A stretch of DNA of 64,000 nt from assembly GCF_000315915.1 (NCBI RefSeq), contig NC_020187.1:1674001-1738000 (forward strand), given 5' to 3'. Shown here piece after piece: positions 1 through 10,399 of this stretch (position 1 is its first letter; every line of letters begins with the position of its first letter). This DNA comes from Henningerozyma blattae CBS 6284. Taxonomy: Eukaryota > Ascomycota > Saccharomycetes > Saccharomycetales > Saccharomycetaceae. The translations under genes were made by a program, and so were the position numbers. Under the pieces are notes generated by a model. That model was not told where the DNA came from and did no database searches. It worked only from the letters and a program-made list of their open reading frames with translations.

Positions 1-696
1 GGTGCTCCTCCTTCTTTGGATGAACAACAATGTGATGCCATGGAAAGATCCTTGGATCGTTGTTTGGCAATGATTAACCAATGTTATCAAAGTGAAAGTG
101 TTTGGTCTTGTGTCCCAGCTTCCATCTATTGTAATAATGCTCAATTGGGTCCATACCAAAGAACAGGGAAAAACGTCTACGATGTTAGAAAGCCTTGTGA
201 AGGTGGTAACTTGTGCTACCCACAATTGCAATACGTTGACGATTATTTGAATCAAAAGAAAGTCATTGATACCGTAGGTGCTGAAGTAACAAGTTTCGAA
301 AGTTGTAATTTTGATATTAATAGAAATTTCTTATTCCAAGGTGATTGGATGAAACCTTATCAAAGAGAAGTCACCAAATTGTTAGATGACCATGGCTTAC
401 CAGTATTGATCTACGCCGGTGATAAAGATTTCATCTGTAATTGGTTGGGTAATCAAGCTTGGACTGAAGCTTTGCCATGGGAATACACTCAAGAATTTAA
501 CGAAGCAAAGACCAAGAAATGGTTGAGCGACAGCACAGGTGAACATATCGGTGACTACAAAACTTTTGATAAATTATCTTTCCTAAGAGTGTTTGAGGCT
601 GGTCATATGGTTCCTTATGATCAACCAGAAAACTCTTTACAAATGGTCAATTCATGGATTCAAGATGGCTATAAGTTTATGGAATATGATAAATAA
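1..696 (+). CDS. PRC1: Carboxypeptidase Y, C-terminal part (5' end lies outside the window)
   Basis: This is the C-terminal 231 codons of vacuolar carboxypeptidase Y, a serine carboxypeptidase that trims peptides in the vacuole after delivery through the secretory pathway. The reading frame is open from base 1, so the gene enters from the left and no start codon is visible; the catalytic serine would lie upstream. Seen here are the catalytic aspartate block (YAGDKDFICNWLGNQAW) and the catalytic histidine block (FEAGHMVPYDQP), both near-identical to the S. cerevisiae enzyme, plus several cysteines of the family's disulphides. The protein ends 11 residues after an SWIQDGYK block, as in yeast CPY. 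LIP1 follows on the same strand, as PRC1-LIP1 (YMR297W-YMR298W) do in S. cerevisiae. Identity is very secure. Confidence 0.97.
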   Translation, partial: GAPPSLDEQQCDAMERSLDRCLAMINQCYQSESVWSCVPASIYCNNAQLGPYQRTGKNVYDVRKPCEGGNLCYPQLQYVDDYLNQKKVIDTVGAEVTSFESCNFDINRNFLFQGDWMKPYQREVTKLLDDHGLPVLIYAGDKDFICNWLGNQAWTEALPWEYTQEFNEAKTKKWLSDSTGEHIGDYKTFDKLSFLRVFEAGHMVPYDQPENSLQMVNSWIQDGYKFMEYDK

Positions 697-1478
697 AAGT
701 ACTAGTCTGTATTTATATATCTTCTTTTTTTAGACTCTATGCAGTATGATATGTCCTTCTTTTCAATAATGATTCTTTGATAACGATTTAGTTTTATTTT
801 TTTTTTTTATTATTTTTTATTTTAATTTTTAGTTTTTACTGTCTTTTTGCATACCCCTATTATCTATGCATTGCTTTCTTGTGCTTACCCCTATTTGCAA
901 TCCGTTTCATCAACAGTATTTAGATTAACCTGCAGAATTTTTTATATAGATTTTCTAACTATGCTTCCTATTAGATCTAAAGGTTATTCACAGTGCAATT
1001 GCTTAATCATGCATTGAGACTTCTATTTAAGCAGAATAAATTCTTGATATCATGTAGCAAGTGGTAGCGCCGTCTATTTCGCTTATTTTTTCCCATAATT
1101 AAAGGAGAGAAATTAAAAAAAATAAAAAAATATATACTAGCTGAAAAGAGAAAAATAAAAGAATCGTTACTTGAAAGTATTAAATTTCAAATTATTAAAT
1201 TTCAATTACGGTCTTTAAATATTAGCTATTCTCTTAAAGAATTATACTTTTTTTTTTTCATTATACGTATAACATAGATACAGGTATATATTACACTTGT
1301 ATTGATTTAAAAATATATCAGTTCCAATTTCATTTTTCATACCTATACACATCTGATTTTTTTTATTTATTTTTCAATAAAAGTAAATAATCAAAAGAAA
1401 ATAAAAAAAATAATTAAACAAAAATTAAAAGAAGATATAAAAATAAATATTTTTCCCACATATATTTGAATATATATT
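697..1478. other. Intergenic region: PRC1 3' flank and LIP1 promoter
   Basis: 782 bases with no credible reading frame. It holds T-rich runs just after the PRC1 stop (poly-T around 795-835) that fit a yeast 3' end, then very A-rich sequence leading to the LIP1 start. A short D-arm-like string near 1065-1075 is not part of any tRNA fold I can build. Confidence 0.6.
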
Positions 1479-1919
1479 ATGCCAAGACGTGTGACTCAAG
1501 TAAAACATTTATTATTCTATATATCAATTGCATTGACTTTGATGGCAGCAATTGAATGGTTTAAATACGGTACAAAGATCAATTATGAATGGTTCCATTG
1601 TAGAACTCAAATAGAATTCATGGACTATGTAGACTCAGGAAAGTCTTCAACTGTTAGAAAGATTTGGTCCCGTGGTGGTCCATCCTGTGATAAAAGAGGT
1701 GAGTTCAAAACTATCGTAAAGAGGATCTCAAGAGATTATGAACCAAATGACCAACATTTATCCTTCTGCATTATCGAAAATGAGCATGTAAAACCAGTAC
1801 ATTATCCTGTTGAAGATGTTAATGAAGGCGATCCAGGTTATTATGCTTATGTAGGGTATGATGAAGATAAAGAACTGGTTGAATATTTATGTGGTGATCA
1901 TTTGGTTTATCATATTTAG
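1479..1919 (+). CDS. LIP1: Ceramide synthase subunit Lip1
   Basis: 146 residues, close to the 150 of S. cerevisiae Lip1 (YMR298W). Lip1 is the small single-span subunit required with Lag1 or Lac1 for ceramide synthase, which joins C26 fatty acyl-CoA to sphingoid bases in the ER membrane. The sequence shows one N-terminal membrane segment (about residues 8-27) followed by a polar domain predicted to face the ER lumen, with cysteines at about 41, 70, 97 and 138. It lies directly after PRC1 on the same strand, as in S. cerevisiae. The start is the first ATG, preceded by an A-rich leader typical of yeast. The assignment rests on length, topology and position, together with recognisable sequence blocks around FHCRTQIEFMDYV. 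Confidence 0.9.
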   Translation: MPRRVTQVKHLLFYISIALTLMAAIEWFKYGTKINYEWFHCRTQIEFMDYVDSGKSSTVRKIWSRGGPSCDKRGEFKTIVKRISRDYEPNDQHLSFCIIENEHVKPVHYPVEDVNEGDPGYYAYVGYDEDKELVEYLCGDHLVYHI

Positions 1920-2132
1920 TGAATTCCTAATATTTCGAAACATTTTACTTCATTATATTAACGAAATAGATAAATATAAATGCAAATTTAAATATACTAA
2001 ATAAATTCAAAAAAAAAAAAACACGAACAAAAACAAGTAAAGTCATTACATTTAATTACAGCTTAAAATAATTAATATATATACATAAAATACATAAGTA
2101 TATAGTTGAAATTATTTGTACAATCATATTAA

Positions 2133-5100
2133 TCAATTACCTTCTTGCTTAATGTCAGAGTTATGGTTAATAGAATTCCTACTACTATACATTGGACATG
2201 ATTTATTAGTTCTAATATGACCGATTTGACCACATGTAGCGCATCTTCTATTGGTATTCTTATTTTTGGGTTTCCGTACTTTATTATTGGTATTAGCAGT
2301 GGTAGTAGTTCCAATAGTAGAAGTTGGCGAACTAACATTGTTTTCCATTGTAGCACTATTCATATTGTTATTATTAATACTATCATTTAAATTAATGTTA
2401 CTAGATGATTCCATTAAAGTTGTACTTGATACACCACCATGAAGGTTCGTCATTGATGGAGATGATGTAGCTATATTGTCATTATTATTCGCTCCAATGG
2501 CCGCATCCTTATTTTCTTTATTATTTTTTTTAGATTTTCTAGCCATCCTTCTTTGTTGAGATTTTTCTAATGTATCTAATTCGTTTTGTAACATCGCCTT
2601 CTTTAATTCCCTTGCTTCATCATTCTCATAATTCGTTTGTGTTAATATTTGTTCCACTGTTAAATCTTTCTTTTGTTTAATTTTTTTAATAATTAAATAT
2701 GCATTAATTATTCTAGGATCTCTAATCATTACTGTTTCTCTTTGGATAACACCATTACTGTCTCTTAACTTTCTAGTAATTTTTAATATCTTATTATCCT
2801 CTCTCTTAGATTTCACATTTTTATTAGTCTTATTTACTTCATTTGGGTTATCTAATTCTTCAAATGGATTTGTTACCGACAGACTCTTTGTATGAACGTA
2901 CCATGTTTTTTTAATCTCTTGGTTATAAAGACTTTGTTGTTGGGCAACATTATAGGTATGACCAGAATTCGAACCACTACCATTTGATTTAGTATTATCT
3001 GTTTTAATAAATCCACCTTTCATAGATGTCTTTAAAAATGAAAAACCTTCTCCACAACCTGTGGGATCACCTGCACCATGTATTTGTAACATTGCTCTTA
3101 ATTGAGTGGCACTAATAAAATTTTTAGTAGAATTCCACGGTAATAAATTTTCTTCTAAATTAACTAATTTCCTATCAAAGTTAAACAATTCATTATCTTG
3201 TTTAAATTGTAAACCTTGACCCATTGATTCAACTTCCGAGATTTGTTCTGGTGATATTAAATTTCTTGCATTTGCATTGTTTAATAGTGGCTCATTTTCT
3301 TTTAATTTCCATAAACCCTTCTCTGGACCATCTCTTTGGAATTTCATAAAATCTTTTACTTTTGCTCGATTCTGTGTTAAATCTTGATCCGGAAAATGTT
3401 TTGTAATCTCTTCAATTGAAACAGATCTTGATGGTGATCTATTTAAACAACGATAAACTATCATTCTTAACCTCAAAGACCTCAAAGCTGTGAATTTTCT
3501 TGAATTTGGTGAGGGAATTTCATCGATTGGTAATGTCTGACCAACTGTGAATAAATTGTTGATTGATTTTAAATAAAATCTATTATTTATACCGTTTCCT
3601 GAACTTCGGATTAAAAGGAAATCTGTGCCAGAGACTTCATGAGCAAATATTGGAGCTCTAAACATATTGTTATATAATGTGGGAACGATATTACCAGGCT
3701 CTACGTAACCAAAATTCCAAAATGGAGATTTATCATGAACCCCTAGGACATGGGTTTCACCAACGGGTAATTTTGGTCTTGATGTATCATTTTCGTTTAA
3801 CTTTCTATAATAATTTATTAATTTACTTGCCATACCGAATTTGGATAATGATATTGGAGTTTGTTCAGAATATTCCATTAAATATATTGGAGCAGAATCA
3901 CCTACTGTCAAATCTTGAGTAGTTGCAAAAGATTCCTTAACATCTTTACCTCTATCCCGCTTTCGTTTTCTATTTTTCAATTTACTAAATACAATATGAG
4001 TTCCTGGACGCATTCTCATGCCAAAATTTGGTCTATGGAAAAACCGTAGTGATCTACGTGGTAAGTTTACTTTATAAAATGGTGACTGTAGCTTTATGGC
4101 AGGCATTGAATGCTCAATATTCAAATTAGAAACTGTAGATCTAACTTTAGATTGATGACTACGTTTTAATATTTGATACTCTTTATCATTGGAAATATTA
4201 TATTTTTGTAATAACGCTTTTTCATTCCATGGTTTAGAAAAGATTTTGGTAAGTTGTTGATATAAACTATTAACTGGTTTTGGTTGTTGGTTGACTAATA
4301 ATAATTTTTCATCATTTCTATCAAGGACTGCATACTCTGAAGAATGTAATCTGGCATTCACTAGATTATCTACATTCCATTGAGCTTCATCGATTAAACC
4401 ATTTGCATTATTATATTTGCCAATATCCTGAGTTGAAGATTGTGATTGTGAAGGTTCATCTAATTTCTCTGTAAAATCACCTAATATACGTTCTGAACTC
4501 CATTCATCAGTAGCAACCTGTAAAGCTTCTGTTACATTAGATTGTAGTTCTAATTTTTTAATCAATTCATTTGATTCATTAGCTACATCTTTATCATTAT
4601 TCCCACCCTGGTTGAGTGATGTTTCTTCGGGTGGTTCTATAAGTATTGTTCTCATATCAACAGATATGATACCGGGAATTGGTTTTCGTGATTGCTTTGC
4701 TGTAAAATTCTGTGTTTTAAATATCCTTCTAGAATCTTGTTGAACATGTAATCGAACATCCCAAGGGAAAAGTGGCTCTAAAGGTCGTAGTGATTTTGAA
4801 TAATATCTTTTCGCATTTCGATATTTGCTATAGAGAACATGACCCCAACGTACCGGACGTCCCTTGACCACAGATGGGAAATATATTTGCATTAATTGTT
4901 GTGGTGTCAACTGTTTAGGAGCAGGCTGTATGAGTTGGTTTTCTAGCCCAGAGCCAGGAAGTGCTGTACCGCCGTGCTCTGCAAAATGGTTAGCAGTAGT
5001 ATGTGGTCCTTGAAACAAGGCATTGCTTGCAGTCCCTTCACCATTGACCATATCATCTTCTTCGTCAGCTAGTTCATCTTCATCTCCAAAATCTACAGCA

Positions 5101-5240
5101 TCTGGTAAATGGGTTGTTGCTGCAGAAGCAGTATTATCATTTCCACCTAGATAACTTCCTATTTCTAAAGATCCAAACTCACCGTTGAAAATAGCATCGT
5201 AAGCGTCATCTTCTTGTGTTAGGTCTTTATTGCCACTCAT
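2133..5240 (-). CDS. TAF1: TFIID subunit 1 (TAF1)
   Basis: 1035 residues, close to S. cerevisiae Taf1 (YGR274C, 1066 residues). Taf1 is the largest TFIID subunit, a scaffold that binds TBP and core promoter DNA in RNA polymerase II initiation. The N-terminus (about residues 10-35, DAYDAIFNGEFGSLEIGSYL) fits the TBP-inhibitory TAND element. The long middle part (about 340-800) is the conserved TAF1 core (DUF3591) with a winged-helix section near 580-650. The C-terminus carries a CCHC zinc knuckle (CATCGQIGHIRTNKSC). As in other yeast Taf1 proteins there are no tandem bromodomains. About 100 residues before the knuckle are low-complexity Asn/Ser/Thr. RTT102 diverges from it across a 271-base promoter, as in S. 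cerevisiae (YGR274C-YGR275W). Confidence 0.96.
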   Translation of the reverse strand: MSGNKDLTQEDDAYDAIFNGEFGSLEIGSYLGGNDNTASAATTHLPDAVDFGDEDELADEEDDMVNGEGTASNALFQGPHTTANHFAEHGGTALPGSGLENQLIQPAPKQLTPQQLMQIYFPSVVKGRPVRWGHVLYSKYRNAKRYYSKSLRPLEPLFPWDVRLHVQQDSRRIFKTQNFTAKQSRKPIPGIISVDMRTILIEPPEETSLNQGGNNDKDVANESNELIKKLELQSNVTEALQVATDEWSSERILGDFTEKLDEPSQSQSSTQDIGKYNNANGLIDEAQWNVDNLVNARLHSSEYAVLDRNDEKLLLVNQQPKPVNSLYQQLTKIFSKPWNEKALLQKYNISNDKEYQILKRSHQSKVRSTVSNLNIEHSMPAIKLQSPFYKVNLPRRSLRFFHRPNFGMRMRPGTHIVFSKLKNRKRKRDRGKDVKESFATTQDLTVGDSAPIYLMEYSEQTPISLSKFGMASKLINYYRKLNENDTSRPKLPVGETHVLGVHDKSPFWNFGYVEPGNIVPTLYNNMFRAPIFAHEVSGTDFLLIRSSGNGINNRFYLKSINNLFTVGQTLPIDEIPSPNSRKFTALRSLRLRMIVYRCLNRSPSRSVSIEEITKHFPDQDLTQNRAKVKDFMKFQRDGPEKGLWKLKENEPLLNNANARNLISPEQISEVESMGQGLQFKQDNELFNFDRKLVNLEENLLPWNSTKNFISATQLRAMLQIHGAGDPTGCGEGFSFLKTSMKGGFIKTDNTKSNGSGSNSGHTYNVAQQQSLYNQEIKKTWYVHTKSLSVTNPFEELDNPNEVNKTNKNVKSKREDNKILKITRKLRDSNGVIQRETVMIRDPRIINAYLIIKKIKQKKDLTVEQILTQTNYENDEARELKKAMLQNELDTLEKSQQRRMARKSKKNNKENKDAAIGANNNDNIATSSPSMTNLHGGVSSTTLMESSSNINLNDSINNNNMNSATMENNVSSPTSTIGTTTTANTNNKVRKPKNKNTNRRCATCGQIGHIRTNKSCPMYSSRNSINHNSDIKQEGN

Positions 5241-5511
5241 TTCATGTATCTATCAATGTGGCGTAGATATGTTACGTCTATTTTTAACTATCAGAACTTT
5301 TAATAATCTCTTTTTATGGTATTTTGAAAGTTTATAGGTACAAGATAATTTCGATTAGTAGAAATATTTCATATTATGGAATCCGGTAAGTTAACTTTTC
5401 GCCTTTATTTTTTTTTAAAAAAAGAAGTATTCTTATAAAGTAAAAAAACATTAATTTAGTATCAATCTAAGAACTATTTTTTTATATTATTTATGCATGG
5501 CTTTATAGTGT
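5241..5511. promoter_or_regulatory. Shared divergent promoter TAF1-RTT102
   Basis: 271 bases separate the two start codons. It contains dA/dT tracts (5406-5424, 5440-5448) of the kind that exclude nucleosomes. I recognise no specific factor site. Confidence 0.5.
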
Positions 5512-6522
5512 ATGATCTATAACAGCAATATGTCAAGCATGCAAGCTCTTTTTGAAAAAGTTAATAAGAATTCATCTGAATTGTCCATTTCTTGGAGATT
5601 TGAAAATCATACATTTTCTACTAGATCAGCAAATGAAGATAGCAGTAACTTAACTAATGATGACAATTTAAAAAATAATATGAGCAGTCTTACCAATTTA
5701 GAATATGCTAATAATACTAGTAACTCTACAACTGGGATAAGTATTGATGATGAAGAAGATGAAGATGATGAAAAAAAGAAATATTCGAAATTCATTATTA
5801 AAGCTTGGCTACCAAATAAACCAACCGACTTAAGTACATTTAATGATGGTGACGTTGAGGAATACTTCGATTTAAATAAATTTGATAGAAATAAAAAAGT
5901 TGTCAAGGATGCTGAAAATGAAAAAGAAATTAACGATTTGAGAGGAGCTATGCGTGGTAGTGAATCGATTCCAGGATTCTCCTCATCTTCAAACGACAAT
6001 AACTCTTCAAGTAATAAAGATACAGGGAAAATGGAACAAAATGCTAGTGTAAATACAACAACAAATACATCCGATATTAATCCAGAGGTGGAAACAACAA
6101 CTAACAATGAGAAATCAACCGATGACATAGTCATGAAGGAAAAAGAGGATATAAATATGGAAGACAAAGACAAGAAAGACATAATTATGGAAGTAAAGGG
6201 GCAAGAAACTTTAGAATTGGAGGGGAAGGAGAAGGAAAAGACTAATACGGAGAACAAAGATCAAATGGAACTGAAAATTAAGGATTTAAAGGATGACATA
6301 AACATGGAAGAAAAAGCAGACGTAGAAATGAAAGATCAAGATGATGTAGAACAATCTAAAGAATCTATATCTGAAAAACCTTCCAATGAAGCCAATGCTA
6401 ATGAAGAAGTAGAAAATAAGATGCCAGAACAACTTCCTACTGATGAACCACTAGCCGCTGCTGAAAATTCTAACATTGAGGCGAAAAGTGTAGACGCAGA
6501 TGGGGATATTAATATATCATAA
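5512..6522 (+). CDS. RTT102: RSC and SWI/SNF subunit Rtt102, with a long acidic tail
   Basis: Rtt102 is a small subunit shared by the RSC and SWI/SNF chromatin remodellers, where it clamps the Arp7-Arp9 module. Conserved blocks are visible: an N-terminal SISWRFENHTF segment, then LNKFDRNK and, most clearly, DLRGAMRGSESIPGFS, matching the DIRGAVGNSEAIPGLS block of S. cerevisiae Rtt102. The protein is 336 residues against 157 in S. cerevisiae. The excess is a tail from about residue 170 rich in Lys, Asp, Glu and Met, with repeated KDxxME-like runs. Start choice: ATGs occur at codons 1, 7 and 10; alignment to the yeast N-terminus favours codon 7 (base 5530), so the first six residues are uncertain. 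Position next to TAF1 supports the call. Confidence 0.88.
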   Translation: MIYNSNMSSMQALFEKVNKNSSELSISWRFENHTFSTRSANEDSSNLTNDDNLKNNMSSLTNLEYANNTSNSTTGISIDDEEDEDDEKKKYSKFIIKAWLPNKPTDLSTFNDGDVEEYFDLNKFDRNKKVVKDAENEKEINDLRGAMRGSESIPGFSSSSNDNNSSSNKDTGKMEQNASVNTTTNTSDINPEVETTTNNEKSTDDIVMKEKEDINMEDKDKKDIIMEVKGQETLELEGKEKEKTNTENKDQMELKIKDLKDDINMEEKADVEMKDQDDVEQSKESISEKPSNEANANEEVENKMPEQLPTDEPLAAAENSNIEAKSVDADGDINIS

Positions 6523-8296
6523 TAATTGAATCATTCCCTCAGGCATGACCACTTTGTAATATAAATACTTAATCATATGTATATTCCGTATATTTTAATA
6601 CAATAAAATTTACATTCATTGGAATACTGTCTTCGTAACTTAAAAAAACTCAGTGCAATATCCTTTCATTGGCTCTTAATGTTATTCAATATAGATATAT
6701 AAGTTGGAAGAAATTAAAGGTGTTGACTCTTAGTTGTGAAATATACAAATAAAAGAGATGAACAGAGAGTGAAGCGAAAAAAATTTAAAATATATAAAAA
6801 AAAACTATATAATCGATGTGAACATGGTTACACAATAATAAAAAATCGGAGACACTACTATATAGATGCTGTGTGCAAGGCGTAAATTCGAATAATGGTT
6901 ACAAGTCCTTGATAATCTGAGTTATTTCAAATCGCTGGGATTCTCTCCTGAGTAATAAACAATAAAATAACATTCTTAGTCGTAGATTATTGTAATAATG
7001 TCTGCGCTACTTAGACATTCTGGTGCGCCTTTACTATCTGAGCTTGATTGCTCCTTAATAGACTCACGCCTGAAATTTGTATATTTCAATCTGACGGTAT
7101 AATAAATCTCTATTTCTGTGGTGAAATAGGTACTTGCTAGACTCTAAAGTAAGTTAAATCTTGTGGTTAATATGGTCCATTATATGACGATAATGGTAAA
7201 TCTCTATATTAAGCCACCGAATGCTGCAAAGAAACTGGCTCTTTAAGCAGCTACAATCAAAAGGGGGGTTCTGCTCCTCTGATTCACCTAGGCATACACT
7301 GTATTATTCTTTGATACATATTTTTTAGCGTGCGAATCAAAAAGGTAACAAGTGGTCACTAATGCTTTATTAGAAGATTGTAATCGTAAATAACTAGGTA
7401 CTACATCTACTGTCAACTATATCCGGAGCCAAAATACATAATCAGAAACTCTTTCACCCTTGGAAAGCTTAGGTCCACTAAAAAACTTTGCTCTATAATG
7501 ACCATCTAGGAACTTCCTCTAGCTAACGTACCTTCTCTTAAAATACATTGTGAATGGTTCCCACATTACAAATATTGCATTTGACGCTAATATAAACAAA
7601 GACCATATACTGTGGTATCCTAGGTGTTTTTGAATAATTTAGAATAATGTTGATAATTAATCATAATCAAGTGTAGTTCTCTCTAAATTTTCATTCAAAA
7701 TAATGATTGAAACAATTGAGTATTAGAATGTATCTAAAGGAGAATACTAATATAAACCAATTGTGAGCAACATTAAAGCAACTCTAAGTATGTTCAACAA
7801 TATGATACACATCTAGTAATTGCATAATGCACTGCTGAAGTTAAAAAATCTAATTGCAACAACAATACAAAAATTAAAAAGTATTAACAGCAGAATTTTT
7901 TTGGAAAATGATCTTTTTTATAGTTGAAATATTAGAACACGACGCCTGAATTTTTTGAAAAATTAATTCGCTGTCCTTGTTGCAAATTTTTGTTCCGGCA
8001 ATAACAAAAATTAATGGTGAGGATTTTTTATTAAAATTAGTGGTATATCACATATGCATACTATAGAATAAATAAAAATAAAAAAGACTAAAAGGAAATG
8101 TAAGAAAAACTAAAATAAAGTGAGCAGATAGAATGATTCTGCTAAAGTGTTGTGTGTATATAAAATGAGAAAAATGAGGAGAAGTATAGGCTTGATTGTA
8201 TTTTTGTAATTAGGAGAAGAGAATCATAAATATGGAAATGGCAAAAAAAAGAAAATAATAATACAAGTTGACTAATTACCAAAAATATAATAAATA
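6523..8296. other. Long empty convergent gap between RTT102 and RNH70
   Basis: 1,774 bases between two genes that point at each other, where yeast genomes usually leave a few hundred bases. No reading frame of useful size exists on either strand. The segment from about 6900 to 7650 looks less AT-biased than normal 3' flanks and has no long homopolymers. I found no tRNA, no spliceosomal snRNA signature, no paired snoRNA C/D boxes, no CDEI-CDEII-CDEIII centromere arrangement and no LTR with a target duplication. Its content is unexplained. Confidence 0.6.
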
Positions 8297-10399
8297 TCAA
8301 GTTGACAGTTGATCATTTTTAGTTTCCGTTTTGATCAAGATAGAAACTACTCCATCTCTTGCTTTCACTATAGCATCCTCTATTTCTTTATCTCGCTTTG
8401 CCCTTTCTTTTTGCTTCTCTTGCTTATTCAGATTATTTAAATCTAGCATGATTTTCATCCAATCCCTAGTATCACCACTACCAGATAACATCACAATGAG
8501 TGTACCATCTGGTGCTGTTTCATAAATTAATTCTAAACCTCTATTCAGACTATCCAATGCTTGTTTCTCATTCACATTAAGCATAGGTTTATTTATCATA
8601 TCACAATTTCTCGGTTTAGCATACTCTCTTGAAAATTCTAACCCACGTAATCTACCTACAAATAAATCATATTTGTCAATATTTTCTTTAATACCATCAA
8701 ATATTTCATCATCATTATTGCATCTTAATGAATCTTCAGTAGATTTTTTATGAGTTGAGTTTGAAAATTTGAATTTGGGGTTATTATCATTTAAAGTTAA
8801 GGAGCTAATTGAATATTTCGATAATCTGGTGAATAAATTCTCAGTATTAATCTGAGAGCCAAATGCCAAACCATTCAATATTTTTAATTTAACTAATTCA
8901 AGGCATGTATTAGAATCTTCAATTGAATCATGACCTAGTTTTGATTTATTTTGAATATCTTTAGAGAGAAATTCATTAGCAAGATATTTTAAAGCAGGCT
9001 TAAATGGAGGGCCAGCCTTATGATCAAAGGAGACTGCAGTATCTACAATTCTCGGATGCCTTAATTTTAAGACTCTTAAATCGCTTTGTAAAGAATGACC
9101 GATTAAAATATCATCAGAACTTATAATTTCCAATAATTTTTTTTGTACATCTTTTAATTTAGTAGTTACATTTTTTAAACTTTCTTCTGTAATACCACTA
9201 TATTCAGTTAAATAATCAATGATTGGTACATCTGGCTTAACTAAAGTATCATAAACAACCGTCATATTAAAATTAATGACACTCACCCTTGTCAATACTA
9301 AACCTTCTTCAGCTTTACACATTTCACAATCTAAAGCAAATATATGAGAACCATCATGAGTAAATTTAAAAGTATCAACCCATTTATCAGAATCTTCACC
9401 TTTATTATTCATATCAGATATAAGTAATCGTTGTTCTTCAGTCAAATCAGGTGTATCTAAATGAATTGGATATTCGTTTTCAACCATCTGATCAATATTA
9501 ATTAACAAATCAAAAATATTGATTTTTTTCTTCGACAATTCTAGACGGCGAGCTTCTTTTTCTTTCTTTGTTAGGCCTACATTAATAAATGCATTGTACG
9601 CAGAAAATACAGATGTTCTTGAACCTGGTGCACAAACAGCAAAATTATGAAATCCTTTAATCAATTTATTGCTTTTTAAAACTTTTAGGTGCTTTAATTT
9701 CAGTAGCTTGGTATTTTCTTCAAAGGTTGAATTTTCTGATAAATCATAATCTTTTGGTTGTAAACCAGGAACAAATAAAATAATCATTTTTTTCAAGTTT
9801 AATTTATTTTCAATTTGAGTCCATTTTGGCGCATTGTTTGTTCCATGGAATAAATATAACGTTAAATCTCGTAAATCTCGAACTGACATTCTTTTTTCAG
9901 TTAAGGTATCAGAGAATTTAATAGAAATTTGTTTATTATCTTTCTTCTTTTCTTTTTTTTTGGTTGCTAGTTGTGACTTTGGTGAAGAACTTGTACTAGT
10001 GCCAATGTTGCCAGTACTATGGTCGTTCCTAGAATGATTGTTTAGATTTATATCAGAATTCTTCAAGCCAGGTAAAGAAACTGCACTGGAACGTCTTCTC
10101 TTAGATCTAAATCCCGCACCAAGGGTGGACAATTCATCAGTACCTGTAATAACAGCAGTCATATTTTTAAGCTCGTCATTTTCATCACCAGGTAACGATT
10201 TTCTTAACGATGCCACTATCTCTTCTTTACTGGCCATATCTTGTGTAATACTTAACCTTGCAACGCGTGAATCTACTGTTACATTTTCATCAATTGCCAA
10301 TTTTATACCCATATGAGGTCCAACATCCATATCATATTTTTTTGAACTCATCTGGTCTTTTGATCTATTATTAGATCTATATCTCTTAACATGCGTCAT
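8297..10399 (-). CDS. RNH70: 3'-5' RNA exonuclease Rnh70 (Rex1)
   Basis: Rnh70/Rex1 (YGR276C) is a nuclear DEDDh exonuclease that trims 3' ends of 5S rRNA, 5.8S precursors and tRNA. The exonuclease domain covers about residues 350-510. Exo I is HIFALDCEMCKAEEG, with the first acidic pair in DCE; Exo II is GHSLQSDLRVLKLRHPRIVDT; Exo III is GHDSIEDSNTCLELVKLK, with the catalytic His and Asp. The protein is 700 residues, longer than the 553 of S. cerevisiae; the extra length is mainly a disordered Ser/Lys-rich N-terminus (residues 1-170) and a charged C-terminal tail. The C-terminal region around FVGRLRGLEFSREYAKPRNC is also conserved in the family. The start is the first ATG after an A/T-rich leader. 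Confidence 0.94.
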   Translation of the reverse strand: MTHVKRYRSNNRSKDQMSSKKYDMDVGPHMGIKLAIDENVTVDSRVARLSITQDMASKEEIVASLRKSLPGDENDELKNMTAVITGTDELSTLGAGFRSKRRRSSAVSLPGLKNSDINLNNHSRNDHSTGNIGTSTSSSPKSQLATKKKEKKKDNKQISIKFSDTLTEKRMSVRDLRDLTLYLFHGTNNAPKWTQIENKLNLKKMIILFVPGLQPKDYDLSENSTFEENTKLLKLKHLKVLKSNKLIKGFHNFAVCAPGSRTSVFSAYNAFINVGLTKKEKEARRLELSKKKINIFDLLINIDQMVENEYPIHLDTPDLTEEQRLLISDMNNKGEDSDKWVDTFKFTHDGSHIFALDCEMCKAEEGLVLTRVSVINFNMTVVYDTLVKPDVPIIDYLTEYSGITEESLKNVTTKLKDVQKKLLEIISSDDILIGHSLQSDLRVLKLRHPRIVDTAVSFDHKAGPPFKPALKYLANEFLSKDIQNKSKLGHDSIEDSNTCLELVKLKILNGLAFGSQINTENLFTRLSKYSISSLTLNDNNPKFKFSNSTHKKSTEDSLRCNNDDEIFDGIKENIDKYDLFVGRLRGLEFSREYAKPRNCDMINKPMLNVNEKQALDSLNRGLELIYETAPDGTLIVMLSGSGDTRDWMKIMLDLNNLNKQEKQKERAKRDKEIEDAIVKARDGVVSILIKTETKNDQLST

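Noticed and set aside
5607..6257. 216-codon minus-strand frame inside RTT102
   Set aside because: It is the antisense of the acidic RTT102 tail. Reversed GAA/GAT/AAA codons give Ser, Phe and Leu runs without domain features.
7661..7690. String resembling the U2 snRNA branch-site recognition region
   Set aside because: Only about a dozen bases match (ATCAAGTGTAGT); the conserved U2 5' end and stem I are absent.
7648..7799. Possible short solo LTR with TGTTGA and TCAACA ends
   Set aside because: At 152 bases it is too short for known yeast Ty LTRs, and the flanks show no 5-base target duplication.
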